Assembly (NCBI GenBank): GCA_963727235.1
Contig: CAVSFZ010000026.1
Location: 124,001 to 188,000, forward strand
Source: CAVPTL01 sp963727235
Lineage (GTDB): Bacteria; Actinomycetota; Thermoleophilia; Gaiellales; JAICJC01
Length of the DNA: 64,000 bases
Direction: 5' to 3'
Notes under the pieces: generated by a model
What the model saw: only the letters and a program-made list of their open reading frames with translations
Told to the model about the DNA's origin: nothing
The model's database searches: none
Program-made: the position numbers and the translations under genes
In this document: one piece after another, positions 24,729 to 33,507 of the stretch
Numbering within the stretch: position 1 is the first letter of the stretch
Layout of the letters: every line of letters starts with the position of its first letter

Positions 24729-26144
24729 TCAGGCGATGGTGCCGGCGCCGACGACGACGTCGTCCTGGTACAGAACCGCCGTCTGACCGGCGGCAACCCC
24801 CACCACCGGGTCGTCCAGGTCGAGCTGAAATCCGCCGGCCTCGGCCCGGACGGTGGCCCACACCGGATCGGAGCGGTAGCGCAGCTTGGCCTGCACCCGA
24901 TCGGCGGACACGAACACCGCCCCGGGCCTGACGGTGACCGAGTTGCGCTCCAGCGCCGCCCGCGGCCCCACCACCACCCGGCCGCTGCGAGGCTCGGTGC
25001 GGATGACGTACACCGGGCTGTTGGCGGCCACGCCGACGCCCCGGCGCTGGCCCGGGGTGAACCGGTGAATGCCGTCGTGGTGCCCGATCACGCTGCCCTC
25101 GAGGTCGACCACATCGCCGGCCGGCGCGGCGCCTCCGTGGCGCTCCAGGAACTTCCGGTGATCGCCCCCGCCGACAAAGCACACCTCCTGGCTCTCCGCA
25201 CGCCCGGCGGCCTCCAGTCCGGCGGCGTGTGCCTGCTCGCGCGTCTCCGGCTTGGTCTGCTCGCCAAGCGGAAACCACGTGCGCGCCAGGATCTCGGGTG
25301 CCACCCGAGCCAGCATGTAGGACTGATCCTTGTGCGTGTCGATCGCCCTGGCCACCAGCGTGCGACCGTCGCGGGTCACGGCCCGGGCGTAGTGGCCGGT
25401 GGCGATCCGGCCGGCGCCGATGCGATCGGCGAAGCTCGCCAGCGCGTCGAAGCGGAAGCTGCCGTTGCAGCGCACGCACGGATTGGGCGTGCGCCCGGCC
25501 CCGTACTCGGCCACGAACTCATCCACCACCACCCGACGGAACTCCTGCCGCAGATCGAGGCCGACGTGGGCCACGCCCAGCGCGTGGCAGGCCGCCCGGG
25601 CGGCCCGTACAGACTGCGGTGAGCAGCATGCACGCTCGGAGTCGGGAGCGGCCGGATCGATCCATAGCCGCAGGGTGACTCCCACCGGCTCGAGCCCTGC
25701 CTCCACCACTTTGAGCAGCGCGACGGCGCTGTCCACCCCGCCCGACATCGCAACTGCGACGCGGTTCGCGGCCGGCATGGCCGCCACGGTGCCGACCGCG
25801 CGCGCGACGGCGGCACAGAACGCGTCGACAGCCACCAGCAGGCACTCCCGGTTGACACCCCCCGGGCCCAGCTCGGCCTCCACGTCGGGCAGACCGATCA
25901 CCGCGGCCTCAAGCGGGCTCAGGCCCTCCGCCAGACCGCACAGAACGGCTGTCGCGGCGGTCGAATGCGGGCAGCCGAAGGTGCGGTGACGGGCGCGCGC
26001 GATCCGCCCATCGACAAGCTCGAGCTCGATCCGCACCTGATCGCCGCAGACGGCGTTGCCCGCCTCGCCCACCACCGCGCCCGGTCCCAGCGAGCCGGCA
26101 CGCTCACCACTCAGGGCATGACAAATGACGGCCTCGGAATACAT
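24729..26144 (-). CDS. mnmA: IscU/NifU scaffold domain fused to tRNA 2-thiouridylase MnmA
   Basis: 471 residues. Residues 1 to about 120 are an IscU-type Fe-S scaffold with its three ligand cysteines: Cys33 (AVCGDQVRIEL), Cys58 (TFGCPHSTAA) and Cys101 (REC). Residues about 127-471 are MnmA, which thiolates U34 of Lys, Glu and Gln tRNAs: PP-loop SGGVDS at 134-139, TPNPCVRCN with Cys223 and Cys226, and the second catalytic Cys322 in SQEVCFV. Both halves look functional. iscS is directly upstream and could supply sulfur. ATG 26144 has its own -10 box. Confidence 0.92.
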   Translation of the reverse strand: MYSEAVICHALSGERAGSLGPGAVVGEAGNAVCGDQVRIELELVDGRIARARHRTFGCPHSTAATAVLCGLAEGLSPLEAAVIGLPDVEAELGPGGVNRECLLVAVDAFCAAVARAVGTVAAMPAANRVAVAMSGGVDSAVALLKVVEAGLEPVGVTLRLWIDPAAPDSERACCSPQSVRAARAACHALGVAHVGLDLRQEFRRVVVDEFVAEYGAGRTPNPCVRCNGSFRFDALASFADRIGAGRIATGHYARAVTRDGRTLVARAIDTHKDQSYMLARVAPEILARTWFPLGEQTKPETREQAHAAGLEAAGRAESQEVCFVGGGDHRKFLERHGGAAPAGDVVDLEGSVIGHHDGIHRFTPGQRRGVGVAANSPVYVIRTEPRSGRVVVGPRAALERNSVTVRPGAVFVSADRVQAKLRYRSDPVWATVRAEAGGFQLDLDDPVVGVAAGQTAVLYQDDVVVGAGTIA

Positions 26145-26150
26145 CCGAGG

Positions 26151-26156
26151 ATCGTA
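26151..26156 (-). promoter_or_regulatory. -10 box TACGAT for iscU-mnmA fusion gene
   Basis: Spacer CCTCGG (6 nt) to ATG 26144. It lies just past the palindrome that closes iscS, so the two genes appear to be separate transcription units. Confidence 0.65.
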
Positions 26157-26157
26157 G

Positions 26158-26190
26158 GTGAATAAAAGGTGCCTGGCACCTTTTATTCAC
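26158..26190. repeat. 33-bp perfect palindrome, copy 1 (putative bidirectional terminator)
   Basis: Arms of 16 bp around a single T at 26174; each arm reads GTGAATAAAAGGTGCC from its outer end. The iscS stop codon TAA lies in the right arm (26183-26185). A-tract, GC core and T-tract give terminator shape on both strands, with loop CCTGG. Same element as at 43287 and 44635. Confidence 0.8.
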
Positions 26191-27283
26191 GGGTGAGGGT
26201 GCGGCGGAGGGCGGCGGCGAAGGCATCGATGTCGGCGGTGGTGGTGTCGTGGCCGATCGAGACGCGGATCGCGCAGCGGCTGTCGGCCGCCGGCAGGCCC
26301 TGGGCGAGCAGCACGTGGCTGGGCGCGGGATCGCCGCTGGCGCAGGCCGATCCCGCCGAGACCGTGAAGCCTTCGCGATCCAGGGCCAGCACCGCCAGTT
26401 CGCCGCGCACCCCGGGCAGCAGGATCAGCGACGTCCCCGGCAGCCGCTCGGCGGGCGCTCCGACAACCGTCGTCCCCTCGGGCAGTGAGCTCTCCAGCCG
26501 GTCGCGCAGCTCCCGGCGGTGAGAGATGCCGGCCGGCGCCTGCTCGAACGCGGCCGCGAACCCGACCGCACCCGCGACGTTCTCGGTGCCGGACCGGTGG
26601 CCGCCCTCCTGACCGCCGCCCCAGATCAGCGGCGGGATACCTGCCGCGTCCCGGGCGATCAGTGCGCCCACGCCCTTGGGCCCACCCAGCTTGTGGGCCG
26701 AGACCGCCATCGACTCCACGCCGAGGGCGGTGAAGTCCAGCGCCAGCCCCGCGGCCGCCTGGACCGCGTCGACATGCAGCGGCACCCCCCGCTCGCGACA
26801 CACCGCAGCGATCTCGGCGATCGGCTGGACCACCCCGGTGACGTTATTTGCCCACATCGCCGCGGCCAGGCGATCGCCCGGCTGCACCAGCTCGGCGAAC
26901 GCATCCAGCACGATCACACCGTCTCCGTCCACCGGCGCCCAGGCCAGCTCGAAGCCGCGCCGTTCGAGCTCGAACAGCGGCTCGCGCACCGCCGAGTGCT
27001 CGATCGCCGAGGCCACCAGCCGGCCGCCCGCATGACCCGCGAGGCCGAATACCGCCTGGTTGGACGCCTCGGTGCCTCCGGAGGTGAACACCACCTGGCC
27101 CGGAACGGCGCCCACCGCACGGGCCACCCGTCCCCGGGCATCCTCCAGCGCCTCGCGGGCCTCCCGTCCCAACCGGTGAGGCTCAGAGGCGTTCCCGAAC
27201 CGGGCATCCCAGAACGGCTCCATGGCGGTGCGGGCCGGGTCACTGAGCGGCGTCGTGGCGGCGTTGTCGAGGTAGACGGTCAC
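26183..27283 (-). CDS. iscS: Cysteine desulfurase
   Basis: PLP enzyme taking sulfur from cysteine as a persulfide. 366 residues: VYLDNAATTPLSDPA at the start, TSGGTEASN, the PLP lysine in SAHKLGGPKG, RSGTENV, and the catalytic cysteine in SAGSACASGDP. The C-terminus is shortened compared with IscS that docks IscU through a long tail. GTG 27283 follows a TAGGTT box. Next gene is the IscU-MnmA fusion, its likely sulfur acceptor. Confidence 0.95.
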   Translation of the reverse strand: MTVYLDNAATTPLSDPARTAMEPFWDARFGNASEPHRLGREAREALEDARGRVARAVGAVPGQVVFTSGGTEASNQAVFGLAGHAGGRLVASAIEHSAVREPLFELERRGFELAWAPVDGDGVIVLDAFAELVQPGDRLAAAMWANNVTGVVQPIAEIAAVCRERGVPLHVDAVQAAAGLALDFTALGVESMAVSAHKLGGPKGVGALIARDAAGIPPLIWGGGQEGGHRSGTENVAGAVGFAAAFEQAPAGISHRRELRDRLESSLPEGTTVVGAPAERLPGTSLILLPGVRGELAVLALDREGFTVSAGSACASGDPAPSHVLLAQGLPAADSRCAIRVSIGHDTTTADIDAFAAALRRTLTRE

Positions 27284-27289
27284 GCCTGC

Positions 27290-27295
27290 AACCTA
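27290..27295 (-). promoter_or_regulatory. -10 box TAGGTT for iscS
   Basis: Spacer GCAGGC (6 nt) to GTG 27283. A nested inverted repeat lies immediately upstream. Confidence 0.65.
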
Positions 27296-27301
27296 CACGG
27301 G

Positions 27302-27379
27302 ACCGCGCCGACGCCTGAGGCTGGGCGATCGGCCACTTTCAGGATGTTTCGACCGATCTGACCACCGCCTCGGCGCGGT
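27302..27379. other. Nested inverted repeat between aspS and iscS
   Basis: Outer perfect arms ACCGCGCCGA (27302-27311) and TCGGCGCGGT (27370-27379); inner arms GATCGG (27327-27332) and CCGATC (27353-27358). It fills most of the 154-bp gap. It could terminate aspS transcripts or bind a regulator of iscS. Confidence 0.35.
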
Positions 27380-27437
27380 GAGTGTCGCACGACGGTTAAT
27401 GAAGTGCGCTTGACGAAATGGCGTCGGCTCTCACACC

Positions 27438-29201
27438 CTAGCCGACATCGACGGGTTTCGACACCACGGCGATGCCGTACTGCTTCAACTCGGCCGGAGT
27501 GGCCTCGGTGGGAGCACCGGTGAGGAAGTCGACACCGCCCTGCCCCTTGGGAAAGCCGGTCACGTCACGCAGCGAGTCTGCACCGGCCAGCAGCATCGCC
27601 AGCCGGTCGAGGCCGAACGCGATCCCGCCGTGCGGCGGCGCACCCATCGACAGCGCCCGCAACAGGAAGCTGAACTTGAGCTCTGCCTCCTCCGCACTGA
27701 TCCCGAGCAGGTTGAACACCCGCTGCTGCATCTCCATCTGATGGTTTCGGCGGGAGCCGCCCCCGACCTCATTGCCGTTGAGGACGAGGTCGTACTGGCG
27801 CGAACGGGCCGCCTCCGGCTGGCTGTCGAAGCTGTCCTGCCACTCCGGCGCGGGCGCGGAGAAGGGGTTGTGCGAGGCCTTCCACCGATCCTCCTCCGGC
27901 AGCCACTCGAACATGGGAAAGCCGGTGATCCACAGGAAGCTCCAGCCCTCCTCGATCAGTCCCAGCCGCTCTCCCAGGTGCAGCCGCAGCGGTCCCAGCA
28001 CGCGCACCGCCGCATCGCGCTGATCCGCCACCAGGAACACGGTGTCGCCCTCGACCGCGACGGTCTGGGTGACGATTGCATCCAGCTCTGCCTCGCTGAG
28101 GAACTTGGCGATCGGCGAGGCGATCTCTCCCCCGGCCTTGATTTGGAGCCAGGCCACCCCGACCCCGCCCCACGACTTGGCGAACTCCACCAGGTCGTTG
28201 AAGTCCTTGCGCGAGAACTCCTGCGCCCCCGGGCAGGCGAACCCCCGCACCACCCCGCCGTCGTCGACCACACCACGGAACCCGCGGAACTCGGTCTCGC
28301 GAAACGCGTCGGTGAGATCGGAAATCTCACAGCCGAAGCGGGTATCGGGCTTGTCGCTGCCGAAGCGGAGCATGGCCTCGTCCCAGGTCAGGTGGGTGAA
28401 CGGGATCGTCAGCTCGACCCCCAAGAGCTCACGCCAGATCAGCGCGAACAGCCCCTCCAGCAGCTCGAACAGCTCCTCCGGCTCGACGAACGCGAGCTCC
28501 ATGTCCAGCTGGGTGAACTCCGCGGTGCGATCGGCCCGGGTGGCCTCGTCTCGAAAGCAGCGCGCGATCTGGTAGTAGCGCTCGTATCCGGCGATCGCGT
28601 ACAGCTGCTTGTAGGTCTGCGGCGACTGCGGCAAGGCGTAGAACTTGCCCTTGTGGGTCGAGGTCGGAACCAGGAACTCCTTGGCTCCCTCTGGCGTCGA
28701 CTTGTACAGGATCGGCGTCTCCAGCTCCCAGAACCCGTGATCCTCCAGGTACCGGCGGATCAGCTGGGTCAGCCGAAACCGCACCCACAGGTTCTTGCGC
28801 ATCTCGTCACGGCGCAGGTCGAGGTAGCGATGGCGGAGCCGCAGCGGCTCGTCCACACCCTCGTCGTCGAGCTGGAACGGCAGCACCGCGGCCCGCGCCA
28901 GCACCTCCATCCGCTCGACCCCAACCTCGATCTGACCGGTTGCGAGCTTGGGATTCACGTTCTCCGGATCGCGGGCGCGCACCGTTCCTTCGACCTGGAT
29001 CACGAACTCGTTTCGCAGCGTGTGCGCTTCCGGCAGCCCGTCGGGACTCAGAACCAGCTGCACCTGGCCGCCGGCGTCACGCAGATCGACAAACACCAGA
29101 CCGCCGTGGTCGCGCCGCCGCGCCACCCATCCCGACAGCGTCACCTGCTCACCGACGTCGTCTGCCCGCAGCTCGCCGCCAAGATGTGTTCGATAGCTCA
29201 C
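27438..29201 (-). CDS. aspS: Aspartyl-tRNA synthetase
   Basis: 587 residues, bacterial-type length. N-terminal OB-fold (TLSGWVARRRDHGGLVFVDLRDAGGQVQLV), class II core with FLVPTSTHKGKFYALPQSPQTYKQLYAIAGYERYYQIARCFRDEATRADR, the GAD insertion, and motif 3 GAPPHGGIAFGLDRLAMLLAG. GTG 29201 overlaps the hisS stop by 4 bp; a longer open frame to 29468 is not part of the family. Whether it charges only tRNA-Asp or also tRNA-Asn is not clear from sequence alone. Confidence 0.96.
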   Translation of the reverse strand: MSYRTHLGGELRADDVGEQVTLSGWVARRRDHGGLVFVDLRDAGGQVQLVLSPDGLPEAHTLRNEFVIQVEGTVRARDPENVNPKLATGQIEVGVERMEVLARAAVLPFQLDDEGVDEPLRLRHRYLDLRRDEMRKNLWVRFRLTQLIRRYLEDHGFWELETPILYKSTPEGAKEFLVPTSTHKGKFYALPQSPQTYKQLYAIAGYERYYQIARCFRDEATRADRTAEFTQLDMELAFVEPEELFELLEGLFALIWRELLGVELTIPFTHLTWDEAMLRFGSDKPDTRFGCEISDLTDAFRETEFRGFRGVVDDGGVVRGFACPGAQEFSRKDFNDLVEFAKSWGGVGVAWLQIKAGGEIASPIAKFLSEAELDAIVTQTVAVEGDTVFLVADQRDAAVRVLGPLRLHLGERLGLIEEGWSFLWITGFPMFEWLPEEDRWKASHNPFSAPAPEWQDSFDSQPEAARSRQYDLVLNGNEVGGGSRRNHQMEMQQRVFNLLGISAEEAELKFSFLLRALSMGAPPHGGIAFGLDRLAMLLAGADSLRDVTGFPKGQGGVDFLTGAPTEATPAELKQYGIAVVSKPVDVG

Positions 29202-30439
29202 GAAAGCTCCCTCACCAGGTCGTCCAGCGCGACTTGGCGCTGCTCTCCCGACACCATATCCCGCACAGTCGCGACACCCGCCGCCCACTCTTCCTCGCCC
29301 ACCACCACCGCTGAGGTCGCGCCCCGCTTGGCGGCATTCTCGAGCTGGCGGCGGAGGGCTCGGCCGCCGAAGACGGTGTCCGCGGCCACACCGCCCGCCC
29401 GCACCTCGTCCATCAGCGCCAGCAGCCGGGGCCGAGCCGGTTCGTGCGTCACCACGAAGCACACCCACTCGCGGCCGGAAGGCTGCGGGGGGGCGAGCTC
29501 GAACAGCCGCTCCAGGCCTGACCCGAACCCCACCCCGGGGGTCGGTGGTCCGCCCAGCGCCTCGGCCAGACCGTCATAGCGGCCGCCGCCGCCGATCGCA
29601 CCCTGTGCACCCAGCTCGGTGGTGACGAACTCCCACGCCGTGCGGGTGTAGTAGTCGAGGCCCCTGACCAGCCCCGGCGTGATCGCATACGCCACCCCAC
29701 GGGCATCGAGCAGTGCCTGCACCTGCGCGAAGTGCTCGGCGCACTCGTGGCAGAGATGATCGGTGATCTTGGGCGCGTCGGCGAGCACCGCCTGGCAGGC
29801 CCGGTTCTTGCAGTCGAATACCCGCAGCGGGTTGCTGTCTCGCCGTTCCAGGCACTCCTCGCACAGCTCGCCCGCGTGCGCGTCCAGGAACGCCACCAGC
29901 AGCTCGAGGTAGGCCGGGCGGCAGGTGCTGTCGCCGATCGAGTTCAGCTCCAGCTGGTACTGGGTGACGCCCACCCGCTGGTACCAGGCGTGCTGGAGGC
30001 CGATCACCTCAGCATCCACGGCGGGGTCGGACGAACCCAGCACCTCCACGCCGAACTGGTAGTGCTCGCGGAAGCGGCCGCGCTGCACCGCTGCATAGCG
30101 AAACATGGGGGCCACGTACCAGCTCTTGATCGGCTGGGGCAGGCGGCTCATACCGTGCTGGATGTACGCCCTGACCACACCGGCGGTGCCCTCCGGGCGA
30201 AGCGTGAGCGAGCGGTCTGAGCGATCGTGGAAGGTGTACATCTCCTTGCGCACCACGTCGGAGCCCTCACCGGATGTGCGCGCGTACACCTCGGTGTCTT
30301 CGAACGTGGGCGTGACCACCTCGCTGTAGCCGGCGGCCTCGAACACCGACCGGGCCGCGTCCACCAGCGACCGCCGCTGGATCGCGTCGCCCAGGTACCA
30401 GTCGCGCGTCCCCCTGGGAGCCTGGAAGCCCTTGCTCAT
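29198..30439 (-). CDS. hisS: Histidyl-tRNA synthetase
   Basis: 413 residues. Class II motifs: APRGTRDWYL, TLRPEGTAGVVRAY, PMFRYAAVQRGRFREHYQFGVEVLGS, GLVRGLDYYTRTAWEFV, GAIGGGGRYDGLAEALGG and GVGFGSGLERL, then the anticodon-binding domain. A cysteine-rich insertion (CEECLERRDSN...CKNRACQ...CHECAEHF) is usual for this HisRS type. ATG 30439 overlaps the upstream stop (ATGA). hisS-aspS is a frequent pair. Confidence 0.96.
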   Translation of the reverse strand: MSKGFQAPRGTRDWYLGDAIQRRSLVDAARSVFEAAGYSEVVTPTFEDTEVYARTSGEGSDVVRKEMYTFHDRSDRSLTLRPEGTAGVVRAYIQHGMSRLPQPIKSWYVAPMFRYAAVQRGRFREHYQFGVEVLGSSDPAVDAEVIGLQHAWYQRVGVTQYQLELNSIGDSTCRPAYLELLVAFLDAHAGELCEECLERRDSNPLRVFDCKNRACQAVLADAPKITDHLCHECAEHFAQVQALLDARGVAYAITPGLVRGLDYYTRTAWEFVTTELGAQGAIGGGGRYDGLAEALGGPPTPGVGFGSGLERLFELAPPQPSGREWVCFVVTHEPARPRLLALMDEVRAGGVAADTVFGGRALRRQLENAAKRGATSAVVVGEEEWAAGVATVRDMVSGEQRQVALDDLVRELS

Positions 30440-31053
30440 GGACGCAGCTCGGCCAGAAACGGGTTGGTCGCCAGCTCGGTCTCGAGCGTCGTGATCGGCC
30501 CGTGGCCCGACAGCACCACTGTCTCGGGCGGAAGCACCTGGTACATGGCGGCGATGCTCTCCAGCAGCCGCTGGTGACTGCCGCCGTCCAGATCGGTGCG
30601 GCCGACCGATCCACTGAAGAGCACGTCCCCGGAGAACACGAAGCCGTGGGCGTAGTAGGCGATCGAGGCCGGCGAATGACCCGGCACCGCGATCGTGCCG
30701 AAGTCGACCCCCGCGACCGACACGGTGTCGCCGCCGTCAACCAGGTGATCGGGCTCGTGCTCACCACCGGGGAACGTACGCAGCACATCGGCCTCTGCCC
30801 GGGGCATCCACACCTCGGCGCCCGTCGCCACCGCCACCTCGTGCACCGCGCCGATGTGATCGAGATGCGTGTGGGTGATCAGGATCGCGACCGCCTGCCA
30901 TCCCTCCGAGTTCAGGGCCGCCAACACACGGCCGGGCTCCTCGCCGGGATCGAACACGACCGCCTGCGAACTCCCCTCCAGGGCAGCCAGATAACAGTTC
31001 GTGCGGTAGCTGCCCAGCGGGAGCTGGGCTACCCGCAGCGCCGCCTCGCTCAC
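30436..31053 (-). CDS. Metallo-beta-lactamase-fold hydrolase (glyoxalase II-like)
   Basis: 205 residues. The metal motif ITHTHLDHIGAV gives HxHxDH; further ligands are His in AVPGHSPASIAY, Asp in FSGDVLF and His in LSGHGPITTLETE. The sequence resembles the GloB-like group often placed beside hisS and aspS in Gram-positives. GTG 31053 overlaps the upstream stop. The natural substrate is not evident; a hydroxyacyl-glutathione role is unlikely to be certain in this lineage. Confidence 0.88.
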   Translation of the reverse strand: MSEAALRVAQLPLGSYRTNCYLAALEGSSQAVVFDPGEEPGRVLAALNSEGWQAVAILITHTHLDHIGAVHEVAVATGAEVWMPRAEADVLRTFPGGEHEPDHLVDGGDTVSVAGVDFGTIAVPGHSPASIAYYAHGFVFSGDVLFSGSVGRTDLDGGSHQRLLESIAAMYQVLPPETVVLSGHGPITTLETELATNPFLAELRP

Positions 31054-31421
31054 GAGCGGGCTTGCTCCTGCTGTTTGAGGTAGCGCTTCCACGTCCACCG
31101 CTCGGTCCACATGCCGATCACCCAGAACATCGCGAACATCCACACCGAGAACAGCATCTGGGCGGACTGGCTGGTCTTGCCGCCGAGCGAGGTGAAGTGC
31201 TGCACCAGATAGAACAGCGCGGCGAAGAGCATCGCCTTCTGGGCCGCGCGCCGAGCGTTGGGAGGCTTTGGGACGCGGGCGCCGCCGCGCTGCTTGGCCG
31301 GCGCACGGGCCGGCTTGCGATCGGGGCGTTCGCCGTCCTCGTCGATGTCGACGTGATCGTCTCCACGCCCGTGGGCCTTGGCGCGCATGTAGCGCCGCCG
31401 CTGCTGCTTCTTGGTCGCCAC
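31050..31421 (-). CDS. Small hypothetical membrane protein
   Basis: Not recognised. 123 residues: a basic N-terminal half (KKQQRRRYMRAKAHGRGD..RKPARAPAKQRGG) and two C-terminal spans (AMLFAALFYLVQHFTSL; QMLFSVWMFAMFWVIGMW) ending in RWTWKRYLKQQEQARS. First gene of the unit leading to the hydrolase, hisS and aspS. GTG 31421 lies 6 nt after TAGACT. It may be a nucleic-acid-associated membrane protein given the basic tail, but that is a guess. Confidence 0.7.
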   Translation of the reverse strand: MATKKQQRRRYMRAKAHGRGDDHVDIDEDGERPDRKPARAPAKQRGGARVPKPPNARRAAQKAMLFAALFYLVQHFTSLGGKTSQSAQMLFSVWMFAMFWVIGMWTERWTWKRYLKQQEQARS

Positions 31422-31427
31422 AACCGG

Positions 31428-31433
31428 AGTCTA
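31428..31433 (-). promoter_or_regulatory. -10 box TAGACT for the hisS-aspS unit
   Basis: Spacer CCGGTT (6 nt) to GTG 31421. The box lies 17 bp past the stop of the preceding leftward gene (31451). Confidence 0.65.
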
Positions 31434-31450
31434 CCGGGCCGGCGGGCCGG

Positions 31451-32263
31451 CTACATCTGCTCGAGCCTGCGCACCAGCTGGTCGGCTTCGTGGTGCTTTC
31501 CGGCTGCGTCGAGCTTGACCACCTCGTCCACCACCGCCCGAGCGTCGGTGGCGCGGGGGGAGAACGACAGTCGCTGGGCATAGATCTCACGGGCACGAGC
31601 GGCAGGAGACGAGATATCGGCCGGGAGCACGGGCCGCGCCGGCGCCGCCGTCTCGACCGGTGCGGTGACGGCCGGGGCGCTCCGGGGAGCGGCTGTGACC
31701 GGCGCAGCGACGGGCCCAGGCAGCACCGGTGCGGATGCCGGCTGGGGGGTCTCCGGCTCGGGCTCGTCCTCCGGCTCGACCTCGAGTGCGACCACGTGCG
31801 AGAGCCTGGCCGCGATCAGCACCCAGACGCCGCCGAAGCCGACGGCGGTGACGACCTGGCGCAGCCACACAAACAGCCGCGAATGGCCCGCGACCGGGGT
31901 GTCTGAGACGTGGCCCTGGAGCGCGACCAGCGTGGACGCCAGCACCACCGCAGCCGCCACCAGCAGCGCCCCGATGGCGATCCCCGCCGCGGCCCGCGCG
32001 GCCGGCTCGCGCCATTCTCCGAGGCGGGCGCCGCGGTCCAGGCCGAGCGTCAGCAGGCCCAGTCCCACGGTCAGCGTGAGCGTCTGTGCCAGCTGCAGCC
32101 GCCACAGCCCGAAGGTAATCCGATCGATCCCCGTGAGTGCGTCGGGAACCGCCGTCTCGGCCAGTGCGTCGGCGGCAACGGCAAGGCCCGCGGCGGTCAG
32201 GCACACACCCGCGAGCGCGAGCGTCTCGGCACTGGATCGCACGCTTCGCAGGCGGTCGATCAC
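31451..32263 (-). CDS. Hypothetical membrane protein with Ala/Pro-rich cytosolic tail
   Basis: Not recognised. 270 residues: four predicted spans in the first 150 (LALAGVCLTAAGLAVAADAL, LAQTLTLTVGLGLLTLGL, AAAGIAIGALLVAAAVVLAST, VVTAVGFGGVWVLIAARL), a Pro/Ala/Val-rich linker, then a short helical domain (AREIYAQRLSFSPRATDARAVVDEVVKLDAAGKHHEADQLVRRLE). GTG 32263 overlaps the hutI stop and has AGGTGG upstream, so it is the last gene of the hut unit. A link to histidine breakdown rests only on position. Confidence 0.7.
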   Translation of the reverse strand: MIDRLRSVRSSAETLALAGVCLTAAGLAVAADALAETAVPDALTGIDRITFGLWRLQLAQTLTLTVGLGLLTLGLDRGARLGEWREPAARAAAGIAIGALLVAAAVVLASTLVALQGHVSDTPVAGHSRLFVWLRQVVTAVGFGGVWVLIAARLSHVVALEVEPEDEPEPETPQPASAPVLPGPVAAPVTAAPRSAPAVTAPVETAAPARPVLPADISSPAARAREIYAQRLSFSPRATDARAVVDEVVKLDAAGKHHEADQLVRRLEQM

Positions 32264-33507
32264 AGCCACCTGCCACGTTTGACCACAGCGCTGATGTCGG
32301 CCCCGCCCAGGTGGTAGGCGATGAAGCGCCAGTCGGGGGCATCCAGCAGCACGATGTCGGCGTCGTAGCCGGCTGCCAGCCGTCCCAGCCGGTCGCTTCG
32401 CCCCAGCACCCAGGCGGCATTCACCGTGCATGCGGTGAGCGCCTCAGACGGGGTCATGCCGGCCTCGGTGCAGGCCAGCGTCATCACCAGCGGCAGGGAG
32501 TCGCAGAACGCGCTGCCGGGGTTGAAGTCGGTCGCGAGCGCCACGATCGCCCCGGCGTCGATCAGCGCCCGGGCGGGGGGCATCGATCGGCGGAGATAGA
32601 GGGCCGCCACCGGGAGTACCACCGCCGCCACGTCGCTGGCCGCAAGCTGCTCCACTCCGGCCGGCCCGGTGGCCTCCAGGTGGTCGACCGAACGCGCACC
32701 CAGCTCGATCGCCAGCGGAATCGCTCCGGCCTCACTGAACTGATCACCGTGCAGGCGCAACGCGAGTCCGTGGGCGGCCGCCGCCCGCAGGTAGCGATCG
32801 GCCTGCTCTGCAGAGAAGGCCCCCCGTTCCAGGAACACATCGGCTGCCTCGGCCACCGCAGCCGCCTCGGGCAGGATGTCTGCGATCACGAAGTCGAGGT
32901 AGGAGTCCGCGTCGCCGAACTCAGGCGGCACCGAGTGGGCGCCCAGGAAGGTCGGCACGGTCTCTATCAGGTGATCGCCCGCGACCGCGTGGAGCGAGGC
33001 CAGCTCGGTGTCGTGGTCGAGCCCATAGCCCGACTTGCCCTCCGCCGTGGTGGTGCCGTGCCGCCGCATCCAGCCGAAGTGGCGGGCGACCGCTCGTTCC
33101 AGCCCGTCGGGTCCGAGTGCCCGCGTGGCCGCGACGGTGGAGCGGATGCCGCCTCCCTCGGCGTGAATGCGCTCGTAGTCGGCCCCCTGCGCGCGCAGAT
33201 CGAACTCGTTCGCCCGATCGCCCCCGAAGGCCGGGTGGGTGTGGCAGTCGATCAGGCCGGGAAGGGCGATCCGTCCCTGACCGTCGATCACCTCCAGGCC
33301 GGGGTGCGCCGCCCGCACCTCGGCGGGATCTCCGACTGCGGCCAGCCGGCCCTCGACCACCGCGATCGCCGCCGGTTGATGCAGCTCGACCCGGCCGAGG
33401 TCGCCCCCCCGCAGCGGCGCATCGCGGCCGGCGGGGGACACCGCGGCAGCCAGATTGTCGAGCAGATACGACGGCTCGTCGGCGCCGGTCAAGTCACGCC
33501 CGGCCAT
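32260..33507 (-). CDS. hutI: Imidazolonepropionase
   Basis: Third step of histidine degradation: hydrolyses imidazolone-5-propanoate to N-formimino-glutamate. 415 residues of amidohydrolase fold: LPGLIDCHTHPAFGGDR (metal His pair), the substrate-site YERIHAEGGGIRSTV, TTTAEGKSGYGL, FLGAHSVPPEF, LHGDQFSEAG and LATDFNPGSAF. ATG 33507 overlaps the SDR gene by 14 bp; the open frame extends to 33648 but family similarity begins after 33507. Confidence 0.95.
   Translation of the reverse strand: MAGRDLTGADEPSYLLDNLAAAVSPAGRDAPLRGGDLGRVELHQPAAIAVVEGRLAAVGDPAEVRAAHPGLEVIDGQGRIALPGLIDCHTHPAFGGDRANEFDLRAQGADYERIHAEGGGIRSTVAATRALGPDGLERAVARHFGWMRRHGTTTAEGKSGYGLDHDTELASLHAVAGDHLIETVPTFLGAHSVPPEFGDADSYLDFVIADILPEAAAVAEAADVFLERGAFSAEQADRYLRAAAAHGLALRLHGDQFSEAGAIPLAIELGARSVDHLEATGPAGVEQLAASDVAAVVLPVAALYLRRSMPPARALIDAGAIVALATDFNPGSAFCDSLPLVMTLACTEAGMTPSEALTACTVNAAWVLGRSDRLGRLAAGYDADIVLLDAPDWRFIAYHLGGADISAVVKRGRWL

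Noticed and set aside
26158..26190. Palindromes as IS ends or attachment sites
   Set aside because: No open frame of transposase type lies next to any copy and no target duplication is visible; terminator or dispersed repeat fits better.
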